DNA of 64,000 nt from Benincasa hispida (Eukaryota > Streptophyta > Magnoliopsida > Cucurbitales > Cucurbitaceae), in NCBI RefSeq assembly GCF_009727055.1, contig NC_052351.1:60060205-60124204 (forward strand), read 5' to 3'. A program made the translations under genes and the position numbers. Of this stretch, positions 48,134 through 59,856 are shown piece after piece; within the stretch, counting starts at the first letter, position 1; each line of letters opens with the position of its first letter. The notes beneath the pieces are model-generated. The model worked only from the letters and a program-made list of their open reading frames with translations. It was not told the origin of the DNA and searched no databases.

Positions 48134-48556
48134 TTAGAATAGTTTCTCATCTGGAAAGGATGCGTTCACCTCTAACTGGTTGTGGTCGTCTTCCAGATTT
48201 TCTAATCTTGATAGGTGGTCCACAACCTGGTTCTCCGTCCCCTTGCGATCAATGATTTCCATGTTCAATTCTTGAAGGAGGAGAACCCATCGAATTAACC
48301 TCGGCTTTGCATCTTTCTTGGTCATTAAATATTTGATTGTCGAGTGGTCGGTGTGAACGATCACTTTAGATCCCAGCAAGAAAGCTCTAAATTTTGATAG
48401 CGCAAAAATTACCGCAATAAGTTCTTTTTTAGTTATAGTGTAATTTTCTTGGGCAGGGTTCAAGGTCCTACTCGCATATGTAATGGGGTGTAGCATTGTT
48501 TTTTTCTTTTGTGCTAGCACCGCCCCCATCGCATAACCACTAGCGTCGCACATCAA
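48134..48556 (-). pseudogene. gypsy C RNase H
   Basis: It opens MMCDASGYAMGAVLAQ (catalytic Asp in CDASG) and continues YASRTLNPAQENYTITKKEL, then VIVHTDHSTIKYLM and DRKGTENQVVDHLSRL. This is the standard gypsy RNase H order directly after RT. The block itself is open. One stop lies between it and the RT frame, near 48557-48571. Confidence 0.9.
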
Positions 48557-48571
48557 CTCAAATGGCTTTGT

Positions 48572-49440
48572 CTAGTCCGGTGGGATCAACACAGGTGCGA
48601 TTATCAATACGTTCTTCAGTATTTTGAATGCGTTGAGGCATTGTTCATTAAAGTCAAACGTTCTCTCGGCCTCTAGAAATGCACTTAATGGTCGAGCAAT
48701 CTTCGAAAAGTCCTTCACAAAACGACGATAAGATCTTGCATGTCCCAAGAAACTCCTGACAACTTTCACATTTGCTGGTGGTAGAAGCTTTTCAATGGCC
48801 TCAATCTTCGCCTTATCCACCTCCAGCCCTTCCTTGGAAACTTTGTGCCCGAGCACAATACCTTCATTCACCATGAAGTGGCACTTCTCCCAGTTCAGCA
48901 CAAGATTTGTCTCTTCACATCTCCTTAGTATCTTCTCCAAATTGTTCAGGCAAACTTCATACGTTTTCCCGTAAACTGAGAAGTCATCCATAAAAATTTC
49001 CACTGAATCTTCAAGATACTTAGAAAAGATGGCCATTATGCACCTTTGGAATATGCTCAGCGCATTGCATAATCCGAATGGCATGCGGTGAAAAGCAAAT
49101 GTTCCGTAGGGGCAGGTGAATGTGGTTTTCTCTTGGTCTTCAGAAGCAATCATTATTTAGTTGTAGCCCATATACCCATCCAAAAAGCAGAAGTAATCAT
49201 TTCCTGCTAGGCGGTCTAGCATCTGGTCAATTAAAGGCAAGGGAAAATAATCCTTCTTCATCCCCGCATTGAGTTTGAAGTAACCCATGCAGATCCACCA
49301 GCCAGTGATGATCCTCATTGGTATTCATTCATTGTTTGCATTTGGGAAAACCATCATTCCTCCCTTCTTGGGCATAAATTGCACGAGGCTAACCCACGTG
49401 CTATCGGTAATTGGATATATAATGCTTGCATCCAATCATT
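48572..49440 (-). pseudogene. gypsy C reverse transcriptase
   Basis: The N-terminal part (49440 to 49154) holds KKGGMMVFPNANNE, a stop, then ICMGYFKLNAGMKKDYFPLP and MLDRLAGNDYFCFLDGYMGY and a second stop. The block from 49153 is open and reads FTCPYGTFAFHRMPFGLCNA, the catalytic box FMDDFSVYG (FMDD codons at 48983-48994), CHFMVNEGIVLGHKVS and VRSFLGHARSYRRFVKDFS. Two stops make it non-functional as it stands. Confidence 0.9.
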
Positions 49441-50008
49441 AGATTATCTTTTTTTTCACAACCTCTTTCATCGCAGGGTTTAGTCTGCGTTGAGGTTCGA
49501 TAGACTCTTTTTGGTTTTCTTTGAGACGTATCCTGTGCATGCAATATGTGGGGCTAATTCCTCTTATGTCTGCTAGCATCCACCCTATTTCTTTTATGTA
49601 CTTCTTCAGGATGCTAAGTAGCGCATTCTCTTGTTCTTCTTGTAGTGCAGAAGAAATTATCACTGGCAGAGTTTCATTTTGCCCCAAGAAAACATACTTC
49701 AGATGGCTTGGCAAGGTTTTTAATTCCACGGTAGGTGGTCGTTCCAAGGATGGTTGTTGTGCTTTTTTCTCTTCATTCAACGTCAATTTTTCTTCTTTGT
49801 TTGTTGTTTCCATGATCACATTGTAGGTTACTATGGATGCGGTCGCATCCTCTCTTTCATCTTCATCTTCGAACTCTTCTTCTTCATTACAACTGGGTTC
49901 ATTGTTGGAATTGGATAGGTCTTCATCTTCTGGATACTTCATGGCTTTAATAATGTCAAACCTGAGCTTCTTCCCATTTACATTGAGCGTGATCTCTCCC
50001 TTGTACAC
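49439..50008 (-). pseudogene. gypsy C protease-RT linker
   Basis: A 189-codon open frame. It has MYKGEITLNVNGKKLRFDI, then an acidic stretch, then PTVELKTLPSHLKYVFLG and a segment ending in MHRIRLKENQKE. These are the blocks normally found between retropepsin and RT in Athila-like elements. It joins the RT frame at about 49440. Confidence 0.8.
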
Positions 50009-50009
50009 A

Positions 50010-50780
50010 TCAATTTGAGCGCAACCAATGGATAAAAACGGTCATCCCAATATGATGGGTACATCCTTGTCTACTTCGTAGTCGAGAATGATGAAGTTCG
50101 CTGGTAAAATTAATTTGTCAATTGAGACTAGGACATCCTTCACCTTTCCCTCTGAATGAACTAAGGACCTGTCCGTCAGCTAGAAAGTCACCATTGTGGG
50201 CGTCAGCTACCCCACATTCAACTGTTTGAAAATCGAACGGGGCATTAAGTTGATACTGGCCCCAAGATCGAAAAGCGCTTGACCTATATATATCCCGCCA
50301 ATTGAGCAGGGTATCGTGAAACTTCTAGGGTCGCGCATCTTTGGTAAGATAATGGTGTTTGACTTTTGTGTTAACGCCACCATTACAAACTTTCCTGTGC
50401 TTCTTTTCTTTGTCACCATGTCCTTAAGAAACTTAGCATATTTTGGCATTTGTTCAATCGCTTAAGTGAAAGGGATGTTGATGTGTAACTATTTTAACAT
50501 GTCCATGAAGCGATGGTACTGCACTTTAACATGTGTAACTGTTGATGTGTAACTGTTTTACATGTCCATGAAGTCTCTGAGGGAATGGTGGCAGCTGCAC
50601 CTTCACGGTTCCCTATTCCATAGGCTTAGAAGTGGATGTAACTTCTGGTTTCATCGTCTCATTTTCTTCTGGTTCTTCCTGTGTCAATGGGGTCTTGGAT
50701 TCCATCACAACTAGAATAGTCCTTCTTGGCTCCATCTTCTCTTCCGTTGCTGTCTTTCCGCTTTACAAAGTCACAACTTG
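50010..50780 (-). pseudogene. gypsy C protease region
   Basis: The open part 50207-50449 reads KYAKFLKDM, then DPRSFTIPCSIGG and DLGASINLMPRSIFKQL. The D-x-G-A active-site form (DLGA) is normal for this lineage. A local duplication upstream (50475-50575) repeats TGTGTAACTGTTTTACATG-type sequence and breaks the gag-protease frame. Confidence 0.8.
50475..50575. repeat. local duplication in the gypsy C gag-protease region
   Basis: GTTGATGTGTAACTATTTTA then ACATGTCCATGAAG near 50476-50511 is repeated as GTTGATGTGTAACTGTTTTA then CATGTCCATGAAG near 50543-50573. Copies are about 65 bp apart. Confidence 0.75.
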
Positions 50781-50783
50781 ACA

Positions 50784-52272
50784 TTACTCCTTTCCTGTAT
50801 TCCCTAGGTTGCGAGGGAGCTCAGTTGAACTCAACAACGCCTCTTGCAGTCTACTTTTAAGCTCGCCTGCAATCTGCCCTATTTGAATTTCGAGATTGCA
50901 GATAAAAGTGGGTTGATTCTGGAGTACTATTTCATTCTTCTTAATATACTGCTTTAATAAGCTCTCAAGGGAAGAAGATGGCGGCACTTATGAGCTGCTC
51001 ACTTGATTTTGCGATTGAACATTTGTTTGCGGGAAAAATCCTGGCAGCCCTTCTTTTTGCGCCATGAGTTGATAACTCTGTTGAATATTTTTCCATGCGA
51101 AGTTGGGGTAGTTTCTCCACCCGGAGTTGTAAGTGTTAGTGTTAGAGAAAGGATTATTCTTTACGATGTATATAGATTGTGGGTTCCTCGAACATTCTTC
51201 CATCGAATGCAAATCTCCACAATTAGAACAACTTGTGCTTGTCTGCTCGATTGTATTGACCTGCCCTCTTTGCGTTCTTGGGCTATTAATTGCAATGCCC
51301 TGTATCAGATTCATCATCGCATTCATTTGACTTTGTAGGGATGTGATGGCCCCATTGTTTGTGTCACCTTCTCGAATTTTTAATCGTTGATCGCTTTCCC
51401 TTCAGTCTTCGTGATTCTTCGAAATGCGATCAAGGATATTTTTAGCCTCATAATACGTTTTGTCAAGCAGACCTCCAGCTGCTACCACATTGGCAGCCAT
51501 CTGCGATGCAGGGTTCAAACCGTGATAATAGATTTCCATTTAGAGACAGTTTCGAACCAGTCTTTTAAACCTCGCCCAGTCATCGCTGAGCGATTCATCA
51601 ATGTCTTGTTCAAAATTTGTAATCAAAATTTGTAATCAAGGTAAGGGGGAAATATCTTTTAATGAACTTCTCTACTACTTGTTCCCAAGACGTTATCTCC
51701 CCTAGTTTGAGAGAATAGGCCCATTTCCTTGCTTGGTCACATAATGAAAATGGGGACAACACTAGTCGAACTTCTTCAGCTGAGATGTTTGGGAATACAA
51801 AAGTATTGTAGATTTCGATGAAACTCCAGAGATGGGCGTGCGGATCCTTGCCACGCCTTCCACCAAAATGTTCGGCCGTCTGAATCATCTGCAACATAAC
51901 CGGCTTCATCTCAAACCTTGATCCATCTAGAGCTGGCCTCATGATTCCTAGGGAGAAATCATAGAAGTTGGGCGACTCATAGTCCCGGATGGGTATATTG
52001 CGGTCGTTTTCCAGGAGAATGGGGTTTGCCATGATATTATTTGGGTTTGCTGCCCTTTTTTCCGGTTGTTCCACCACAATGGGATTTCTTCTGAACGTTC
52101 TTTCAATCTCTGGGTCGTAGTTGGGCTCAGGAACGTGTCCTTCGCTCATACAACACCCGCTTCTTCCCTTACCAAAGGAGAGGCAGTGCACAGAGATCGA
52201 AAGCTGCAAAGAAAATAAAAAAGTTACTGTTAGAGCAATATGTACTGCCGTAATCTCCGGCAACGGCGCCAA
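50784..52272 (-). pseudogene. gypsy C gag
   Basis: The open frame 52272-51610 carries the gag core: PHAHLWSFIEIYNTFVFPNI, then EEVRLVLSPFSLCDQARKWA and SWEQVVEKFIKRYFP. The likely gag start is the internal Met of MSEGHVPEPNYDPEIERTF rather than the ORF's first Met, which lies close to the PBS. After breaks near 51600 and 51330, 51326-50988 contains the zinc knuckle CSNCGDLHSMEEC (about 51190-51235) and NSGWRNYPNFAW. The final block 50987-50784 reads SLESLLKQYIKKNE and QIGQIAGELKSR. All are typical of Athila-like gag. Confidence 0.87.
52254..52271 (-). promoter_or_regulatory. primer-binding site of gypsy C
   Basis: On the minus strand TGGCGCCGTTGCCGGAGA follows the LTR end by six bases. This PBS type is used by Athila-like elements and is reported as matching tRNA-Asp; the tRNA assignment is from memory. 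Confidence 0.8.
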
Positions 52273-52277
52273 AAACT

Positions 52278-53952
52278 TGATGCTTTGTAAATGAGATGAA
52301 ATAATAGTATAGAATTACGGTGATGAGTTATGCATTGCACATGCATGTTTTCATAGTAAAACCCAAGTATAAATCTCACTAGGTTTCCTGGTAAGTCGAC
52401 GGTCGAACATAGAGACTACTGAGTTACTATGCGTCAGTAAAATTGATTCCTTTGCGGTGGTAAAAACAAATAAATTGGTTGGTATTTTGTTTAAGTGTAA
52501 TTCCTATGCGACGGATTCAAGTAAAGAGTTGATGAAAATGAGAAGTACAATGAGTATGCGGTGAACGGGTTGAGAAAGGATTTAGCTAACACTTCCTAAG
52601 ATTGCGTTCAAGTTATGCGATCATGCTACACACATACAACGACAAATCATCTTCCAATGAAAATGCCATAACTCTTAGACGCATGCGATGTATATGATAA
52701 TGTCGATAGGACTTATTCCTAAGCCTCTATTCTTGCCTATACGATGATGAATGATACACACATACACAAGGTGACCGCATACTATCATATCCTATCTCTA
52801 GGGTGCATGCGATGCGTTAATAGCAAACAGAACTTATTCCTAAGTTTCTATCTCTTGCTTATGCGGTTCTAATCTAACTCTCTCGAGCCTATATTCTAAA
52901 CTGACTTTCCCAAGCCTAGATTCTATCTTTAGACCACCCTCCCGAGCATCTATAGAGAATGAATGACGCATACATAAGATAAGATGATCCCATAAAGTGA
53001 AGATCTTAGGTCATGCTAGCTAAGTACTTCTCAACTCATTCGAAAATTTAGCTACTCATGCAAGATATAGAAAGATTGATCACAAGTTGAATTAAGAGTT
53101 CCATTGTCTATAGATTAAATGCATAATACAGAATAACAATAGACTACAGAGATAAGAAGCCCAGTAGCAATGTCTTACTTCCCGTGGCCTTTTATACTAT
53201 CTTTTCTTTCCAACTCTGCTCGTGAATGTCCTTGCTTCCGCAAGTGTTGGCCCTTTCTCCTTTTGTATCACTTCTCGACAGTCTTCCGAGCTGTCTAGGA
53301 ATGTTCTCTCGGCGTCTTCTTCTCTTCGCTCGCCTCCGCCTTCTAAGTATATAAATAATTACAGACTAACGACTATCTATTTATATGTGATGTAACTTAT
53401 CTATATGGCGAACTCCTTGAACAATGGTGGCCTTTGGTATTTATAGAACTCAAGGTGAAGAAGCTTTTCTCTCTAATGATTGCAATGATGGGAGGTCATT
53501 AAATCTTCTGGCTGATGCGTCGATTAATGGTCACCGAAAAGTTGAATGTACTTGCTACAGTGTGTCGTTAACGGCTTGACAACTAAATTCGGATTCGACC
53601 ATCATCAGCTTTCTGTCCCATCATGATTTATTATGCTTTCACCTTGATGCGCCGTCTATATGTGGCCACCTTCTCGAGCAACTCCTCCCGAACGCATACG
53701 ATCACATGACTTTGCGATCGCAATCTTTCAATGCGCGCGGATGCCGAATTATTTGGATCTCAATTTAACTTGTGTCAACGTATTTTTCCTGCACAAAATA
53801 AATACATTAGCTGCTTTTATGCGATGGGCGTATGCGATCGCAATATTCTTAGTTTACCTTTTTTGAACATGATTTTGTATATTTTTATCGTCGCATTCCC
53901 ACATTGTTTTACATCTTTGTGCTATAATAACGTGCATTTCTGCCCGTTATAA
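52278..53952 (-). repeat. 5' LTR (element orientation) of gypsy C
   Basis: 1675 bp. It starts TGATGCTTTG (plus-strand view) and ends TTATAA where the partner has TTATCA. ORFs at 53660-53952 lie within it. Confidence 0.9.
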
Positions 53953-53957
53953 GTTTC

Positions 53958-56900
53958 ATCATAGAGTCTCTTCCAAAGAGTTTCCTAAAGTTCCGCACAT
54001 ATGCGATGATAAACAAGATTAAGCAACTGACTACTCTCTTAAATGAGCTCTAGACATACTAGTCTTTTATGAAGACTAAGGGACAAGAAGAGAAAACAAA
54101 TGTTACCTTAAAGATGTTCCAAAAGAGATCATACTCAGGAACTAAGTCTGGACCTTCCACTTCGAAGAATAAGAGTATTCAAATGAAAAAGAAGGGAAAA
54201 GGCAAAGGTAAGGCTTCTGCAACCCGCAAAGATAAGGGTAAAGCTATGGACAAAGGAAAGTGTTTCCACGGCAACGAAGAGGGGCACTGGAAACATAACT
54301 ACCCAAAATACCTAGCCGAGAAGAAAATTGAGAAAATAAAACAAGGGGAATTTGATTTACTCGTTGTTGAAATGTGTTTAGTGGAAAATGATAACTCTAC
54401 ATGGATACTAGATTCATGGGCCACTAACCATGTTGTATTTCTTTTCAGGAAACTAGTTACTGGCAGCAACTTAGAGAAGGCGAGACAACTCTCAAAGTTG
54501 GAACAGGAGAGGTCGTCTTTAGTAAAGTAGTGAGAGACTCAAAGTTGTTTTTTCGGGATAGATTCATTTTACTAGAAAATGTACTTTTACTTTCTAATAT
54601 GAGAAGGAATCTGATATCCATCTCTTGTTTGTTAGAACAAATGTACAAAGTATCTTTTGAAGTTAATGATGTGTTTGTTAGCTCAAGAGGTGCTCAAATT
54701 TGTTATGCAAGACTTGAAAACAACTTATATGTGTTAACACCAACCAAAGCAAAAGCTATTTTAAATAATGAGATATTTAAAATAGCTAAAACTCAAAATA
54801 AAAGGCAAAAAGTTTCTCCTAGTACCTATCTTTGGCACTTAATACTTGACCACATTAGTCTTAATAGGATTGTGAGATTGGTCAAGAGTGGACTCATATG
54901 TCAATTAGAAGCAACTTTTTACCTTCATACGAGCCCTATCTTAAGGGTAAGATAACCAAAAGATCTTTTACAGGAAAAGGTCTTAGAGTTAAAGAACTCT
55001 TAGAACTTATGCATTCAGATCTTTGTGGTCCGATGAATGCAGAAGCACGAGGAGGGTACGAATATTTCATCAGTTTTATTGATGATTATTAAAGGAATGG
55101 CTATGCATCACAAGTCCAAAGCTCTTGAAAAGTTCAAGGTGTATAAGGCTGAGATTGAGAACCTTTTAGGTAGAACAATCAAAACACTTCGATTATAACG
55201 TGGTGGAGAGTTTATGGACTTGAGATTTTAGAACTATTTAATAAAATATGGAATCCAGTCTCAGCTCTTAGCACTCGGTATGCCTCAGTAGAATGGTGCA
55301 TCAGAAAGGATAAATATAACCATGTTAGACATGGTTTGTTCATGATTAGCTATGCTCAATTGCCTGATTTGTTTTCGGGATATGCAGTAAAAACTGTTGC
55401 ATAAATTTTGAACATGGTTCCTTCAAAAAGTGTTTATGAAATACCATATGAGTTGAGGAGAGGGTGTAAAGGTAGTTTACGTCACTTAATAATTTAGGGA
55501 TGCCCTACACACATGTTGGTGCAAAACCCAAAGAAGTTGGAACGTCGTTCAAAATTGTGTCCATTTGCAGGATACCTCAAAGAAACAAAAGGTGGTATTT
55601 TTTATAATCCTCAAGGTAATATACTATTTGTCTCGAAAAACACTACATTCTTAGAGGAAGACCACATGAGAGATCATCAACCTCACAGTAAACTAGCATT
55701 GAGTTAAATTTCCATAGAAGCTATAGACGAACAGACAAGAGTTATTGATTAGGCCGGTTCTTCAAAAAGAGTTGTTGATGAAGCTAGTAATTCTGGTCAG
55801 TCACATCATTCTCAAGAGTTGAGAGTGCCTCAACGTAGTAGAAGGGATGTCCATCAGCCCGACCGTCATACCCAATGATGGCATATAGGATCCATTGACC
55901 TATGAACAACCAATGAATAATGTAGATCGAGACCAATGAAGCCATAGAGCTCAAAATGGAGTTTATGTACTTCAATTCGGTCTGAGAACTTGTAGATCAG
56001 TCGGATGGGGTAAGACCTATTTCTTGTAAATGGATCTACAAAAGAAAATGGACCAACCAGGTAAGGTACATATCTTTAAGGCTCAATTGGTGGCAAAGGA
56101 TTATACCTAGAGAGAGGGGTTGGACTACGAAGAAACCTTATCCCCTATAGTCATGCTAAAGTTAATTAGAATATTCTTATCCATTGCCACATTTTATGAT
56201 TGTGAAATTTGGCAAATGGATGTCAAGATAGTCTTTCTGAATGGCAATCTTGAAGAAAGTATCTATATGGCTCAACCAGAAGGGTTCATTGGACAGGGTC
56301 AAGAGCAAAAGGTTTGCAAGCTTAAACGATCTATTTATGGGTTAAAATAAGCATCTAGATCCTGGAAATTAAGATTTGACACTGTAATCAAATCTTATAG
56401 CTTTAAACATAATATTGATGAACCTTGTATCTACAAGGAAATTTTCAAAACCACTGTAGCCTTCCTAGTGTTGTATGTAGATGATATCCAGCTCATTAGG
56501 AATGATGTAGGATTCTTGACTGAAATTAAGAAAAGGCTAGCAACCCAATTCCAAATGAATGATTTAGGAGAGGCTCAATATGTTCTTGGAATTGAAATCA
56601 TTTAGAATTGCAAGAACATAACGTTTGCCCTATCTCAAGCATAGTATATCGACTTGTCTAGATATAAGATGCAGAATTCCAATAAGGGTTTGTTACCTTT
56701 TAGGCATGGAGTTCATCTATCGAAGGAACAAAGTCCTAAGACACCTAAAAGAGTTGAGGATATGAAATGTATTCATATGCATCGGTATTTGATAGTCTGA
56801 TGTATTTCATGTTATGTACACGACCTAACATATGTTATGTAGTGGGAATAGTCAGCAGGTATCAGTCCAATCTAGGATATGATCATTGGATTGCTGTAAA

Positions 56901-57430
56901 AAAAACCCTCAAGTATCTTAGGAGAACGAGGGATTATATGCTCGTGTATGGTACTAAGGATATAATCCTTACAGGATACACTGACTTTTATTTCTAGACC
57001 GATAAAGATTCAAGGAAATCTACATCGGGATCGGTGTTCACTCTAAATGCACGAGCAGTAGTTTGGAGGAATAAAAAGCAAGGTTGCATTGCTAACTCCA
57101 CCATGGAAGCTGAGTACGTAGCTGTATTTGAAGCAGTAAAAGAGGCTGTATGGCTTAAGAATTTTTTGACGGATTTGGCATCTACTTGTCACCCTCTATT
57201 GTCATAACATTGGTGCGGTTGCAAATTCTAAAGAACCTAGAAGCCATAAGCACGTGAAGCACATTGAGCACAAATATAATCTCATCAAAGAGATTGTGCA
57301 ATGAGGAGACATGATCGTCAAACAGATAGCCTCGGAGCCCAACATTGTTGATTCATTTATAAACGCTCTCTCGACTAAAGTGTTTTATGGTCATCTAGTG
57401 AGTCTAGGACTACGAGTTATGTAAATCTAG
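53958..57430 (+). pseudogene. outer copia gag end and pol
   Basis: gag resumes with IESLPKSFLK and reaches a zinc knuckle that has lost two Cys (CFHGNEEGHWKHNYP, from 54261). The protease site is DSWATNH at 54411-54431 (Gly to Trp). The GAG-pre-integrase block (RRNLISISCLLEQ, 54600) and YLWHLILDHISLNRIVRL follow, then SDLCGPMNAEARGGYEYFIS with IDDY at 55079. After that come stops across the integrase core. NPKKLERRSKLCPFAGYLKE is at about 55525. RT at about 55920-56620 keeps WQMDVKIVFLNGNLEES and LYVDDIQL. RNase H at 56767-57430 is in fragments. It retains the integrase and gag parts deleted in the inner copy. Confidence 0.87.
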
Positions 57431-57776
57431 GGCAAGTGGGAGAAGCCATGGATATGTGATGCTTTAATTTATTATATTTATGTTTTGCTCTCACACTCAA
57501 CATTATATGTAAGTGACCCCACTAGAGTTTTAGTCCAAGTGGGAGTTTGTTTAGTTTTATGTCCTAAAACTTGTGGTTTGTATACAATAAATATATTCTA
57601 TTTTACAATAAAGTTGTTATTGAGATTGATTCAGTAAAGATGCTATTGAATATGTGAATTGCATTTAAGAACCTTATAAGGACCTCTGGCTATAGCATGA
57701 ATACTTGAACTATATGTCGAGATATAAAAGTGGATCAAGTTCGAGTAATAGCCAAAACAGTCTATAGTATAGGGAT

Positions 57777-59856
57777 TGTTGGGATTGGTGTCCTAATTCT
57801 CCCGGAGTCTCGTTGTTTTGTAAAGACACACATTGTTCAATGAATAAAATAAGTGTTATTTAATTCTGGCATTTACTCATATCCAATAAACAAAGCTCCT
57901 TGGTTATCTTATGTAAACTTAAGCATGTATATGTGATATACAAGTGGATCATGCCTTAAGTGATAACCTAAATAGATCTGTAGTATAAGACCTGGACCAC
58001 GAGATGACTAGACTCTATATATAACGCCGTTGATACTAGTGACTTACATCTCACCTAAAGACCATAGGTGACACGACCTCAATCCTGAGTGTTTTGGGAA
58101 CTCTTGCCTTTGAGGGTAGTCCTTTGATTAGTATGGGTGAGAGTGGCCAGATTGCCAACTCAACATACCTACCTTTTTGGGGACTTGTCTGATCTGGGAG
58201 CTGGGAACTCAATCCACAAGATGGAATTCACTTCTTTCTCGAAACGGTGATAAGTAGAAAGATTGCTCCGTTAAGGGCTGATTTCGGGGCTTGAACATAG
58301 TGGCCACAACTTCTCTTTGGAAGAGAAGACTCAGTCATAGTAGGACTATAACTTATGTTCATTACAGGGATCAATGGTACTTAAGGAGACAGATGTAACT
58401 ACAAAGGCATAATGGTTATTGGCCTAGCTGTACTTACGAGCAATCTGTGAAGGGTTGTCGCACTGCTCATTGGTTGAGATGGATACATAATATATCTATA
58501 GTAAGGAGAGTTCAGTTGTCGATCTTTAGTAGAGTGTCTGGCAGTTAACGGATGGTGGATCCCGTGACTAAAGAGTTTAGTCAGTCATTCACGTACCGTT
58601 GAAGCTTCGGAGCTACAGGTTCATGAGGTCCCCTTGGTAGCTTGGATTCTGTTGAGGATCAGTTCTTGGTGTTGATTTGAAATGTTCAAATTGACAAGTG
58701 GTATTTTGATTGTATATGATATAATCTGTATGATGTATAAGATACATCTAGTGGAGGATTAATGTAAATGAGATTTACATTAAGTACCATAGAATAGAAA
58801 AAGAACTATGGTTTATATGTTTCATGAGATGAAATATTAAAACTATAGGTCCTAAATATAGTATGATAAGTTGGTTATCATTTATATTTATAATAATATT
58901 AATTATTGGATAATTAATACTTTTTCTTTTAAATAACCAAAGTACTGGGTGGTTATTGGATCATAGTAACCGTGTGTTTAAAAGAAAAATGGTTTTCCTA
59001 TTTTGAAAAGGAGTTTTTACAAACATTTGAAAAGATTTTTGAGTTTTCTCTCACGAAAAAGAACCTAAGTAAATTCAGATTTACTAAACGACGATTGGGC
59101 GAGCTAAACGATCGTACAGGTGTGAGCTAAATGATCATGCAGTGTTTACTAAACAATCGCATAGCTTTGCTAAACGATCGCTGCCCCAAGATAAACGATC
59201 GTGTAGTATCTGTAGGCGACAGACCGAGCTAAACGATAGAGCTAAATGATCGCATAGCTTTTTCTAGACGATCACATAGCTTTATCTAAATGATTGGGCA
59301 TCGATCTATATGATAGATCTCCGTCATCTCCCACTTGCTTAGTCGTGTATGCGATCGTTATTTCCTCCCTTCGTCTTCCTCATATCAAGTCCGAACAGAG
59401 CCTACCCTCTGGATTCCCACACCGAGAATACCAAGGTAGCCTTGTTGGTGGTGTCAGACTCAACTCGATGCCGTCGAGGTTTTCTGGAAGTCGTTCGTAG
59501 TACTGCGGAGGCCGTTCCTGTTGCAGAGGAGTTCGTGACTGAGCGATCGTTGAGAAGTTTACGACTGAGCGTGAAGTTTTCGTGCTGTGTTCGTTGCGGT
59601 GTTGCGGTCATGTAGATCGGGCATCGAGTTTGCTGATTGCTCGAGCGTTCGTGCGCAACGGAGCATGGAGACGCTTCTGCCATTGTTTGTACAATTTTCC
59701 CTTTGTACTTTTGAGACTTTCATGCTATAATTTCTGTATGATTTGCATAACTGTTTATGTTTGAAGTCGACTGTAAATGTTATATTAATTCATTATTGTC
59801 ATTTGGAATAGTCTTGTTCTGCTACTTATGGAAATCTCGAGTTTCGATTTCCTTCA
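57777..59856 (+). mobile_element. solo LTR of copia-like family B, 2.08 kb
   Basis: TGTTGGGATTGGTGTCC ... GATTTCCTTCA, flanked by GGGAT (57772-57776) and GGTAT (59857-59861), a 5-bp duplication with one change. It is related to the minus-strand copy at 2798-4581. The GC-richer part (59320-59700), with ORFs on both strands at 59294-59683, is LTR sequence; no domain is seen. It contains the TAAACGATCG array. Confidence 0.85.
59083..59300. repeat. array of TAAACGATCG words inside the family-B LTR
   Basis: Ten variants of TAAACGATCG in 218 bp (for example 59083, 59104, 59127, 59149, 59170, 59191, 59229, 59242, 59264, 59286), usually preceded by AGC or GC and followed by GCATAGC or GTAC. The core CGATCG is self-complementary. 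Spacing is irregular, about 12-38 bp. The minus-strand family-B copy at 2798-4581 lacks it. Confidence 0.8.

Larger units (their letters stand above)
43930..53952 (-). mobile_element. Ty3/gypsy element of Athila-like type, 10.0 kb (family C)
   Basis: LTRs 43930-45613 and 52278-53952, PBS 52254-52271, purine tract 45614-45628, all in minus orientation, with gag, protease, RT, RNase H and integrase in the usual gypsy order. Flanks are GTTTT (43925-43929) and GTTTC (53953-53957), a 5-bp duplication with one change. The original site GTTTC restores the copia gag frame. The closing CA of the right LTR is mutated (TTATAA). This is the best-preserved coding element of the window, with a handful of stops. 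Athila-like assignment rests on the GGCGCCGTTGCCGG PBS and on DLGASINLMP. Confidence 0.9.

Noticed and set aside
59294..59683. ORFs on both strands in a GC-richer segment
   Set aside because: The segment lies within the family-B solo LTR bounded by a TSD; raised GC explains the open frames.
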